This document shows, in pieces, positions 1-5,047 of a stretch of DNA of 5,115 bases. The stretch is from Deltaproteobacteria bacterium (GTDB lineage Bacteria; Desulfobacterota; Desulfobacteria; Desulfobacterales; ETH-SRB1), in NCBI GenBank assembly GCA_019314185.1, contig JAFCZU010000319.1, positions 1-5,115 of the forward strand, written 5' to 3'. The notes under the pieces were generated by a model. That model searched no databases. It was not told where the DNA came from and was given only the letters and a program-made list of their open reading frames with translations. A program made the translations under genes and the position numbers. The first letter of the stretch is position 1. Every line of letters begins with the position of its first letter.

Positions 1-703
1 CTATAATGGCAAGGGATGCAAATGAAAACCCCAAAAAAGTGCTTCCAACGTCCCCCATAAACAACCGCGCTTTGGGGAAATTAAACACCAGAAACCCCAA
101 CGTACCTGAAATGATCGTATAACTGACAATATAAGCAAAATTACTCCCTTGACTGAAAGATATGATGCTAAAAAAAATAGCTGCGATCACTGCGGTACCA
201 CCGGCCATTCCATTGATACCATCCATAAAATTAAATGCATTCGTCAAACCTATAATCCATAAAAAGGTTATCACATAGCCCGATCCTTTCAAATTCACTG
301 TCCCTATCCAAGGCAAGCTAATTTCATGCACAACAATTCCCACAAACATAACTAAGATAACCGCAATGATTTGGTTAAAAAGTTTGAGATAATACGGTCT
401 TTCTTTATAATCGTCGTACAGGGACATGGCGGCAATCAATATGCTGGAGAATAAAAAACCTAAAAAATATTTTTTGCCTATAATGGTTTTGTCACCAACA
501 AAATAAATCACTAACATACCTAAAATAAATGTCGTGAGAATGGCGATACCGCCTGCCGTCGGTACGGGCGTGTCATGAGAAGAGCGAATGTTGGGGACAT
601 CCATAATATTGGATCGATTGATGATGATCAGACATATAACACAGGAAAATGCAAACAAGCTAAATGCAAAAAGAATATGTTTAGTGAAAGCTAACCAAGT
701 CAT
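1..703 (-). CDS. WbpL/WecA-like polyprenyl-phosphate sugar-1-phosphate transferase, 3' end outside window
   Basis: Integral membrane enzyme of the PNPT / glycosyltransferase 4 family (MraY, WecA, WbpL). These enzymes transfer a HexNAc-1-phosphate from a UDP-sugar to undecaprenyl phosphate and so begin a lipid-linked glycan. The visible 234 residues run off the left edge; relatives have about 320-350. Seen directly: hydrophobic segments at about 8-28, 50-69, 79-95, 109-127, 143-156 and 170-207; the cytosolic motif DVPNIRSSH (35-43) followed by PTAGG (48-52); the metal-binding Asp pair D97-D98; NFMDGINGMAGG (158-169); and FMGDVGSTFLG (215-225). The RSSH/PT-GG block resembles WbpL more than MraY. 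The ATG at 703 is the only usable start, because an in-frame TAA lies 14 codons upstream with no other start codon between. It has no clear Shine-Dalgarno sequence. It follows the receiver gene by 78 bp on the same strand, probably in one operon. The sugar substrate (QuiNAc, FucNAc or GlcNAc) cannot be read from sequence alone. Confidence 0.9.
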   Translation of the reverse strand, partial: MTWLAFTKHILFAFSLFAFSCVICLIIINRSNIMDVPNIRSSHDTPVPTAGGIAILTTFILGMLVIYFVGDKTIIGKKYFLGFLFSSILIAAMSLYDDYKERPYYLKLFNQIIAVILVMFVGIVVHEISLPWIGTVNLKGSGYVITFLWIIGLTNAFNFMDGINGMAGGTAVIAAIFFSIISFSQGSNFAYIVSYTIISGTLGFLVFNFPKARLFMGDVGSTFLGFSFASLAII

Positions 704-704
704 A

Positions 705-761
705 TTAAGACACTTGCAGGATTGAGTACCTAAACTCTCGGTTTATCCGGGTGGGAAACAT
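705..761 (-). other. Possible 18-codon leader ORF ending 1 nt before the transferase start
   Basis: A short reading frame begins at an ATG (761-759) preceded by a good GAGGT motif (774-770, 8-nt spacing). It encodes MFPTRINREFRYSILQVS and ends in TAA at 707-705. One base later comes the ATG of the transferase gene, which has no ribosome-binding site of its own. An in-frame ATG five codons upstream (776-774) would make it 23 codons. The arrangement would suit termination-reinitiation coupling, but an open frame this short arises easily by chance, so coding is not established. Confidence 0.3.
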
Positions 762-781
762 TTTCAAAGACCTCATGGGTT

Positions 782-1141
782 TTAAAATGCCTCCTCTGCA
801 ACTTCATGAAGAAGTTTCAGATTCACGGGCTTTGTAAAATAACCGTCAAAGCCTGCCTCGCGGCATTCTGAAAATTCATATTTGGAAGCATGACCGGTAA
901 CAGCGAAGATATGTGCATTAGGATTGTCTTTGCGGATCTCACGACACAGGTCCATGCCGCTTATCCCCGGCAGGTTGAGGTCCAGGAACATGACCTTGAA
1001 TTCTTCATTTTTCATGATTTCAAGGGCTTGTTCTCCTGTCTCTGCCGTATGAATAGAATAGCCTTTCCTTTCAAATGCCTTCTTGAATAAATTAAGTATT
1101 TGTATGTCATCATCAACAATGAGTATCTTTTTCTTATTCAT
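782..1141 (-). CDS. Stand-alone CheY-like response regulator receiver protein
   Basis: A 119-residue protein made of a single receiver (REC) domain with no output domain. Such proteins accept a phosphoryl group from a histidine kinase and act by protein-protein contact. All key residues are visible: the acidic cluster D10-D12 after the first beta strand (ILIVDDD), phospho-acceptor D54 in MFLDLNLPG, the switch threonine T82 in VTGH, and K104 in the FTKP motif. The domain therefore looks phosphorylatable. The ATG (1141-1139) overlaps the TGA of the upstream dehydratase gene (1140-1138) as ATGA, which points to translational coupling and a fixed ratio to that enzyme. No kinase is encoded in the window. 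From its place in the operon, a role in timing or siting polysaccharide synthesis is inferred; its target is unknown. Confidence 0.93.
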   Translation of the reverse strand: MNKKKILIVDDDIQILNLFKKAFERKGYSIHTAETGEQALEIMKNEEFKVMFLDLNLPGISGMDLCREIRKDNPNAHIFAVTGHASKYEFSECREAGFDGYFTKPVNLKLLHEVAEEAF

Positions 1142-3081
1142 TCCACCCCGGATTTCTCATGAAGAATTTTAACCTTGTACCCCTCATATTCGGGTACTAT
1201 ATCTTTTAACTTTGCCTTTATTCCACAGGTGTCATGTGCATATGCGAATTTATAGAGTTCCTCGATATTTTGCATGAGCCATTTACGAAAGGTAGCTTGA
1301 TCTTCCATGCCGTTATATTGTCGCGAGGTTCTTAACACAAGAATTTTATTATGGCTTGTTCCAACTATTCCTTCTCCTTCTGAAATTAGCTCTTCATGAA
1401 GTTTTTCACCTGGCCGTAGACCAGTATAAGTTATTTCAATATCACGATCAGGATCCTTTCCTGAAAGGCGGATCAGATCCCTCGCCATATCGACGATCTT
1501 AACCGGAGTTCCCATCTCCAGGATGAAAATTTCTCCACCCTCACCCAAGGCACCGGCCTGAAGGATAAGTTGCGAAGCTTCTTGTATTGTCATAAAATAG
1601 CGGGTTATTTCCGGATGTGTGACGGTTACCGGACCACCACGGACGATTTGTTTCCGGAAAAGAGGAATCACTGAACCTGAAGACCCTGTTACATTACCAA
1701 AACGCACAGCCATCGTGCGCGTACCATTCCCCGTAAACGATTGCACAACCAACTCGCAAACTCTTTTGCTTGCTCCCATGACATTGGTAGGCCGCACAGC
1801 TTTATCAGTGGATACAAAGACAAAATATTCTGCTTTATGACGAATACTTTGTTCCATTACCGTATGAGTTCCGCGTATATTGTTATAAACCGCCTCCCAT
1901 GGGTTTCGCTCCAGCATGGGCACATGCTTATATGCAGCAGCATGTAATACAACATTCGGTTTATATTTCAAAAAAACCTGATTGATAAGCTCTCGGTCCT
2001 GTACTCGCCCCAAAATTGTGGCATATTCTAAATAACCAACTTGATGCTTTAAATCCATCTGAATGTTGTAAAGATTAGTTTCCGAAGCATCTATAAGGAT
2101 TAGTTTTTCGGGAAAAAACCGAACAATCTGACGGCAAAGTTCGGATCCAATTGACCCGCCGGCACCTGTAACCAAGACACGTTTTCCCTCTAAATATTTT
2201 TGAATTATTTCCACGTCCAACTCAACAGCAGGGCGTCTCAGCAAATCCTGAAAATCAACATCTCGCAAGGCTTTGACACTGATCTTGCCGTTAATTAGCT
2301 CTCCCAAACCAGGCAATGTTTTGAAACGCACATTGCATTTTTCACAGGCTTTAACAATTCGCCGTATCTGAGCCCCGGTTGCAGATGGAACTGAGATGAG
2401 AACTTCTTCCACCTCATACTTTTTCACCAAATGCGAAAGTGAATCTAAACCATCTAATACACGAACACCATGGATCTGACGGCCTTTTTTATTGGGATCA
2501 TCATCAATAAAACCAACCACTTGATAAGCAAGGTCCAAATTACCCATCAGTTCCCTGAGTGTCTTTTCTCCGGCATCACCGGCACCAATGATCAATAAGC
2601 GTTTTAAATTCGTATTGGATTGTTTGTTGAATGAAGAAAACCAAGTCTTATGATCATTCTGCCGGTTATAATACAGGCGAATACCGATCCTATGACCGCT
2701 GATCAGGATAAATGTAAGCAGGAAATCAATAATAAAAACACTCCGGGTAAATCCTACAAAGCGAAAGCTAAACAGGATCATTATAATAATTAATGAGGAG
2801 CTGGTCAGGCATGCCTTAAACAGATTCTTCATTGCACTGATACCGGTATACCGCCACATCCCTCTGTAAAGATTAAATAATACAAAGATTAACAGCTTAA
2901 CCGGGACTATCCATAATACACTGGAAAGAAAATTCGATAATCCTGCTGGAGGTATGTTCCCATCAAACCTGAGATAATAAGATAAAAAATAGGCAAAGAT
3001 GATGAGGATTGAATCAACAAAGATTATAACCCAAACATTTCTATTTTTAAAATTTAAAAGCGTTGTTGATATACCATCCAT
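1138..3081 (-). CDS. wbpM: Membrane-anchored UDP-GlcNAc 4,6-dehydratase, WbpM/PglF/CapD family
   Basis: Full-length (647 aa) nucleoside-diphosphate-sugar dehydratase of the large WbpM/PglF type. The family removes water from UDP-GlcNAc to give UDP-4-keto-6-deoxy-GlcNAc, the precursor of QuiNAc, FucNAc and bacillosamine sugars in O-antigens, capsules and protein glycans. Domain order: four N-terminal membrane segments (about 16-37, 47-73, 88-108, 113-131); a first Rossmann-like domain with GAGDAG (166-171); and the catalytic extended SDR domain with TGAGGSIGSE (305-314), STDKA (424-428) and NVMGASK (433-439). In the last motif Met435 replaces the usual SDR tyrosine while Lys439 is kept, as is normal for this subfamily. 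LRPGEK (555-560) is a further family motif. The ATG at 3081 is forced by an in-frame TGA six bases upstream, yet it has no recognisable Shine-Dalgarno, and the transposon inverted repeat ends 9 bp away. First gene of the polysaccharide operon here. The symbol marks the family; the exact product is inferred. Confidence 0.95.
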   Translation of the reverse strand: MDGISTTLLNFKNRNVWVIIFVDSILIIFAYFLSYYLRFDGNIPPAGLSNFLSSVLWIVPVKLLIFVLFNLYRGMWRYTGISAMKNLFKACLTSSSLIIIMILFSFRFVGFTRSVFIIDFLLTFILISGHRIGIRLYYNRQNDHKTWFSSFNKQSNTNLKRLLIIGAGDAGEKTLRELMGNLDLAYQVVGFIDDDPNKKGRQIHGVRVLDGLDSLSHLVKKYEVEEVLISVPSATGAQIRRIVKACEKCNVRFKTLPGLGELINGKISVKALRDVDFQDLLRRPAVELDVEIIQKYLEGKRVLVTGAGGSIGSELCRQIVRFFPEKLILIDASETNLYNIQMDLKHQVGYLEYATILGRVQDRELINQVFLKYKPNVVLHAAAYKHVPMLERNPWEAVYNNIRGTHTVMEQSIRHKAEYFVFVSTDKAVRPTNVMGASKRVCELVVQSFTGNGTRTMAVRFGNVTGSSGSVIPLFRKQIVRGGPVTVTHPEITRYFMTIQEASQLILQAGALGEGGEIFILEMGTPVKIVDMARDLIRLSGKDPDRDIEITYTGLRPGEKLHEELISEGEGIVGTSHNKILVLRTSRQYNGMEDQATFRKWLMQNIEELYKFAYAHDTCGIKAKLKDIVPEYEGYKVKILHEKSGVE

Positions 3082-3090
3082 AATTCAATA

Positions 3091-3116
3091 GGGTCACATC
3101 TTAAATATTAATTATT
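3091..3116 (+). repeat. Left terminal inverted repeat of the transposase element
   Basis: Begins GGGTCACATCTTAAAT and matches the reverse complement of 4148-4173 at 25 of 26 positions. Bases 3091-3111 are a perfect 21-bp match to 4153-4173, and the one mismatch is at 3112. The repeat contains the TAA stop of the transposase gene (3103-3101) and stops 9 bp short of the dehydratase ATG. Confidence 0.9.
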
Positions 3117-4075
3117 CGAGCCTTGATCTTACCAACTTTTCTTTTCAGTCTTTTATCCCCTGCCATCTCTTCAGCGGTTTTATTATATCTCACGGTAATG
3201 GCCGCACCTGATATGCCTCCAAAAAAATCGCCCAGTTCACTGCACGTTGTGCCACTAAGGTCTCTTGCAAGATAGATTGCGAGGGACCGGGCTCTGTTGT
3301 TCTTGCGTCCTTTTTCCAGTATCTTTTCTTTACTGCATCCAAATTCATCACTAATAGTCTGAAGGATCTTTTTAAGCGATATTTTTGGCTTGAGCCTCTT
3401 GAGCTGCGGAATCTCCTTTTCATCATTTCTGGCTGAAAGAAAAGCATCTTTTACCCAATTCACGAAATCGATGTCTCCTAAAATAAAACCGCCAATAATA
3501 TCCTCTTCCGGATCTTTGAGCGCTTTAATATCAATACCTTCTACATAAGCTTTATAATTGTTGACCGCTTCCTTTTTCTTTCTTCCGAAAGTGGCCAGAA
3601 GCCATCCTGTCTCCAGCCAGTCAGGAGTTTTTATTTTTCCAATAAATGCAGGGTAACTACTCCAGGGAAATTCACCTGGCCTGTTCACCATTTTGGCCCG
3701 GACAGGATTGAGGTGAATATAACGGGAAAGGGGTTTGAGGTATTCATCAGCTTCTACTAATACGGATTTGAATCGTCCCTGAAAAAGATGGCCTGATCGC
3801 TGACACTTTTTGTTATAGTATGCGGCATAACTGACGTTAAGCCATTGCATGGTAAGGCTTAGATTAGCTTGAGTGGTCTCTATTAATAAATGATAATGGT
3901 TGGTCATAAGACAATAGGTGTGAACGACTATAGAGAATCGTTCTACTATCTTTTCAAGGTATTCCAGAAACTTTTCACGGTCCCGGATACTATGGAATAT
4001 ATCCTCACCGGCGTTTCCCCGATTAATCACATGATAATATGCGCCAGGGTACTCCACACGTAATGGCCTTGCCAT
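3101..4075 (-). CDS. Y1 (HUH) transposase, RAYT/TnpREP-like, with DnaA domain IV-like C-terminus
   Basis: 324-residue single-strand DNA transposase of the Y1_Tnp family, in the REP-associated (RAYT) branch. Seen directly: the N-terminal signature MARPLRVEYPGAYYHVINRG; the HUH metal motif in NHYHLLIE (H60, H62); and the nucleophile region RYIHLNPVRA with candidate catalytic Tyr119. The fold continues through FPWSSY (136-141). The C-terminal part (about 233-303) has a second domain resembling DnaA domain IV, with helix RARSLAIYLARDLSG (261-275) and ELGDFFGG (280-287). The DnaA-box-reading RDHSTV signature is replaced by ISGAAITV, so it probably binds a different DNA sequence. The frame is intact with all catalytic residues, so it may be active. 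The ATG at 4075 has GGTGG (4085-4081) five bases upstream and a promoter just beyond it. Its stop lies 19 bp before the dehydratase start on the same strand, so read-through into the operon is possible. Confidence 0.93.
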   Translation of the reverse strand: MARPLRVEYPGAYYHVINRGNAGEDIFHSIRDREKFLEYLEKIVERFSIVVHTYCLMTNHYHLLIETTQANLSLTMQWLNVSYAAYYNKKCQRSGHLFQGRFKSVLVEADEYLKPLSRYIHLNPVRAKMVNRPGEFPWSSYPAFIGKIKTPDWLETGWLLATFGRKKKEAVNNYKAYVEGIDIKALKDPEEDIIGGFILGDIDFVNWVKDAFLSARNDEKEIPQLKRLKPKISLKKILQTISDEFGCSKEKILEKGRKNNRARSLAIYLARDLSGTTCSELGDFFGGISGAAITVRYNKTAEEMAGDKRLKRKVGKIKARIINI

Positions 4076-4085
4076 CTATACCACC

Positions 4086-4099
4086 AATTTGTTCAAATT
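4086..4099. promoter_or_regulatory. 14-bp dyad (possible operator) between the -10 and the transposase start
   Basis: The sequence aatttgttcaaatt has perfect 6-bp arms around a 2-bp centre. It lies just downstream of the putative -10 box, over the expected transcription start, where a bound repressor would block initiation. The same dyad recurs in copy 2 at 5066-5079. The regulator is unknown; self-binding by the transposase's DnaA-like domain is only a conjecture. Confidence 0.45.
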
Positions 4100-4129
4100 A
4101 TTGTATGATTTTTCTTGCCTCTTATACAA
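4100..4129 (-). promoter_or_regulatory. Putative sigma70-type promoter of the transposase gene
   Basis: Read on the minus strand: -35 TTGTAT (4129-4124), an 18-bp spacer and -10 TACAAT (4105-4100, five of six consensus bases). Transcription would begin near 4093, giving a short leader of about 18 nt. The two hexamer regions also form a dyad, TTGTAT and ATACAA. The -35 matches consensus in only three bases, so this is a moderate call. An identical box pair occurs in copy 2. Confidence 0.5.
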
Positions 4130-4147
4130 AAAACAGTTTAATAAGTC

Positions 4148-4173
4148 AATAGTTAATATTTAAGATGTGACCC
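4148..4173 (-). repeat. Right terminal inverted repeat of the transposase element
   Basis: Reverse-complement partner of 3091-3116 with 25 of 26 bases matching; 4153-4173 is the perfect 21-bp part, ending AAGATGTGACCC. It is followed without a gap by the 18-bp palindrome at 4174-4191. Confidence 0.9.
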
Positions 4174-4191
4174 CGTTTTTTGCAAAAAACG
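4174..4191. repeat. 18-bp perfect palindrome abutting the right element end
   Basis: CGTTTTTTGCAAAAAACG is its own reverse complement. On the minus strand a GGGTCA hexamer flanks it on both sides (4200-4195 and 4173-4168), so it reads GGGTCAAGG, palindrome, GGGTCACATC. In IS200/IS605 and REP elements, terminal hairpins are the structures recognised by Y1 transposases. This could be the right-end hairpin, although the left end has no equivalent. The stem is too AT-rich to call it a terminator. Confidence 0.7.
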
Positions 4192-4193
4192 CC

Positions 4194-4223
4194 TTGACCC
4201 AATCGGATTCAACCTGCTATCTT
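4194..4223 (+). promoter_or_regulatory. Putative promoter of the toxin-antitoxin operon
   Basis: -35 TTGACC (4194-4199, five of six consensus), an 18-bp spacer, and an extended -10, TGC then TATCTT (4215-4223; the hexamer matches four of six). The expected start of transcription near 4229-4231 falls inside the inverted repeat at 4221-4240, the usual position of an operator in autoregulated toxin-antitoxin operons. The -35 lies only 3 bp beyond the palindrome at the transposon end. Confidence 0.5.
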
Positions 4224-4240
4224 TACTGTAAAACGTAAAG
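4221..4240. promoter_or_regulatory. Candidate antitoxin operator (CTTTAC/GTAAAG dyad)
   Basis: A 6-bp inverted repeat CTTTAC (4221-4226) and GTAAAG (4235-4240) with an 8-bp centre overlaps the -10 and predicted start of the antitoxin operon. GTAAA is repeated on the plus strand at 4228, 4235 and 4243, so the dyad may belong to a small array of sites. Autorepression by the AbrB-type antitoxin is the usual behaviour of such operons and is inferred here. Confidence 0.4.
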
Positions 4241-4252
4241 AGGTAAAGAACA

Positions 4253-4477
4253 ATGAACGTGAGCAAGATATCAACAAAGGGCCAGATAACGATTCCCGTA
4301 AAAATCAGAAAGGCCATGGGTATCAAACCGGGTAATCTGATAGCTTATGAATTACAGGGAAAGACCGTAAAACTTAAAAAAATCGAACCGTTTGACACGG
4401 CATATCACGCAGCAATCGCAGAGACCCTTGAAGAGTGGCAAAGCCCTGAGGATGATGAGGCCTTCGATGATCTGTAA
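4253..4477 (+). CDS. AbrB/MazE-family antitoxin of a type II toxin-antitoxin pair
   Basis: 74-residue antitoxin. Residues about 3-46 form a SpoVT-AbrB swapped-hairpin DNA-binding domain, shown by the hallmark STKGQITIPVKIRKAMGIKPG (in residues 7-27). The tail from residue 47 to the end is acidic, with EEWQSPEDDEAFDDL, the kind of segment that wraps around and blocks a MazF-type toxin. The start is supported by AAAGAGGT (4237-4244), about 9 nt ahead of the ATG. The gene overlaps the toxin by 11 bp and comes first, so antitoxin is made before toxin. It probably represses its own promoter together with the toxin. Family assignment is secure from the motif; partner identity follows from the adjacent gene. 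Confidence 0.93.
   Translation: MNVSKISTKGQITIPVKIRKAMGIKPGNLIAYELQGKTVKLKKIEPFDTAYHAAIAETLEEWQSPEDDEAFDDL
4457..4460 (+). promoter_or_regulatory. Ribosome-binding site that fixes the toxin start
   Basis: GAGG lies six bases before the ATG at 4467, inside the antitoxin coding sequence. It favours that ATG over the in-frame ATG at 4392, which would add 25 residues unlike the family and read deep inside the antitoxin gene. Confidence 0.7.
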
Positions 4478-4808
4478 CCGCTTTGACGTAGTTGTCGTCC
4501 CGTTTCCATTTATCGACAGACCGGTTGCAAAAAAACGCCCGGCCCTGGTGTTGAGCAACGCCGACTTTAACGGGAGCAATCACAGCATTCTGGCAATGAT
4601 CACCACAAAACATTATCCGCCCTGGCCGGGAGATTCGAAAATCCAGGATTATGAAACTGCCGGATTAAATACCCCCTGCCTCGTCCGATTCAAACTTTTT
4701 ACATTAGATAACCGACTGATATTAAGAAAGATAGGCCACCTGACCCACAATGACGCCAAGCAGATTGAAGTTCAACTGAACTCTTATCTGATAGGAAATA
4801 CTGCCTGA
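4467..4808 (+). CDS. mazF: MazF/PemK-family toxin (mRNA endoribonuclease)
   Basis: 113-residue toxin of the MazF/PemK family, whose members cut single-stranded mRNA at short sequence motifs and stall growth when not bound by antitoxin. Visible family features: the first beta strands FDVVVVPFPFID (6-17), the KKRPALVLSN block (22-31) with the conserved Arg24, and the following strand ILAMITTK (41-48). By alignment with B. subtilis MazF, whose catalytic residues are Arg25 and Thr48, Arg24 and Thr46 would be the active-site pair, so it looks catalytically intact. The length matches the family norm of 110-120. The start at 4467 overlaps the antitoxin stop by 11 bp (ATGATCTGTAA) and has its own GAGG site, so translation is coupled. 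It ends 2 bp from a convergent small reading frame. Confidence 0.93.
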   Translation: MICNRFDVVVVPFPFIDRPVAKKRPALVLSNADFNGSNHSILAMITTKHYPPWPGDSKIQDYETAGLNTPCLVRFKLFTLDNRLILRKIGHLTHNDAKQIEVQLNSYLIGNTA

Positions 4809-4810
4809 CT

Positions 4811-5047
4811 TTATTTCTTTGCATAATAGCCTCCTTCTACCGGTTTCCCCCAAAACAACTTACCGATTTTAGATTTGACCGGAATTCGGTAAGCCAAAGT
4901 GCCGGTGGGTGAACCCTCCAGATGCGGACGAATCTTGAGCAAAAATGGGTAAAAAATGAAAGAGAGACCTTTTGGAGATTCGGAAGGAAGCGCTACACGT
5001 TTAAAGCATACCTTTTTTTCAACATCTTCAGCAATAATTTCTGCCAC
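4811..5047 (-). CDS. Unrecognised 78-residue reading frame convergent with the toxin
   Basis: I do not recognise this protein. It starts with GTG at 5047 (AGGG five bases upstream is a weak ribosome-binding site) and ends in TAA only 2 bp from the toxin stop, tail-to-tail. The product is basic toward the C-terminus (SPTGTLAYRIPVKSKIGKLF, then a final GYYAKK), with a short hydrophobic run SFIFYPFLL (29-37). No signal peptide, metal-binding cluster or helix-turn-helix is evident. Immediately upstream is copy 2 of the 55-bp promoter-bearing repeat, whose own GGTGG is 13 bases before the GTG; the frame closes at a TAA inside that repeat. It may be a small gene expressed from the copied promoter, the surviving 3' part of a larger gene cut by rearrangement, or non-coding. 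The tight tail-to-tail spacing and copied leader mildly favour a real or formerly real gene. Confidence 0.4.
   Translation of the reverse strand: MAEIIAEDVEKKVCFKRVALPSESPKGLSFIFYPFLLKIRPHLEGSPTGTLAYRIPVKSKIGKLFWGKPVEGGYYAKK
4859..4893. repeat. 8-bp inverted repeat with 19-nt centre inside the small frame
   Basis: CTTACCGA (4859-4866) and TCGGTAAG (4886-4893) are perfect inverted arms. They lie about 50 bp downstream of the toxin stop but have no following T-run, so they do not form a standard terminator. Chance is a reasonable explanation. Confidence 0.4.

Larger units (their letters stand above)
4081..4135 (-). repeat. 55-bp direct repeat, copy 1, in the leader of the transposase gene
   Basis: Matches 5061-5115 at 54 of 55 positions, the only difference being 4132 (A) versus 5112 (G). 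Homology starts abruptly at 4081: the bases to its left (ctata in front of the transposase ATG) have no counterpart beside copy 2. The right limit of the homology cannot be seen because copy 2 runs to the window edge. On the minus strand it carries a promoter, a 14-bp dyad and a GGTGG ribosome-binding motif. Confidence 0.95.
3091..4173. mobile_element. Y1-transposase (RAYT-like) element with long inverted-repeat ends
   Basis: A 1083-bp unit containing one minus-strand Y1/HUH transposase gene and bounded by a long inverted repeat (3091-3116 and 4148-4173). No target-site duplication is visible, as expected for single-strand HUH transposition. The gene fills nearly the whole unit: its stop codon lies inside the left repeat and its start is 72 bp from the right repeat. 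The left end abuts the leader of the polysaccharide operon; the right end abuts an 18-bp palindrome and the toxin-antitoxin promoter. Boundaries are inferred from the inverted repeat; the true cleavage sites could lie a few bases away or include the palindrome. Confidence 0.75.

Noticed and set aside
890..1090. Plus-strand open frame opposite the receiver gene
   Set aside because: It is antisense to a gene with all receiver-domain catalytic residues. Its product has no recognisable motif and no ribosome-binding site was apparent.
1619..1947. Overlapping plus-strand open frames within the dehydratase gene
   Set aside because: They are antisense shadows of the conserved catalytic SDR domain, with low-complexity, motif-free products.
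3091..3100. ATG-TGA minimal start-stop pair in the dehydratase leader (minus strand, inside the inverted repeat)
   Set aside because: It is a fixed part of the transposon end, occurs identically in the other arm, and has no ribosome-binding site.
3190..3447. 85-codon minus-strand frame within the transposase gene
   Set aside because: It overlaps the DnaA-like domain in another reading frame, and the conserved motifs are in the main frame.
3091..4173. Target-site duplication flanking the transposase element
   Set aside because: Bases outside the two ends (taattcaata and cgttttttgc) do not match, and Y1/HUH enzymes do not create duplications.
4174..4191. Intrinsic terminator at the 18-bp palindrome
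   Set aside because: The stem is nearly all A/T with only terminal and central CG pairs and has no run of T after it on either strand.
4392..4466. Longer toxin starting at the in-frame ATG at 4392 (25 extra residues)
   Set aside because: The extension lies wholly inside the antitoxin gene and resembles nothing in MazF proteins. The ATG at 4467 has GAGG at the right spacing and gives the normal family length.
4352..4613. Two minus-strand open frames opposite the toxin-antitoxin genes
   Set aside because: They run antisense to two well-supported genes and show no motif or initiation signal.
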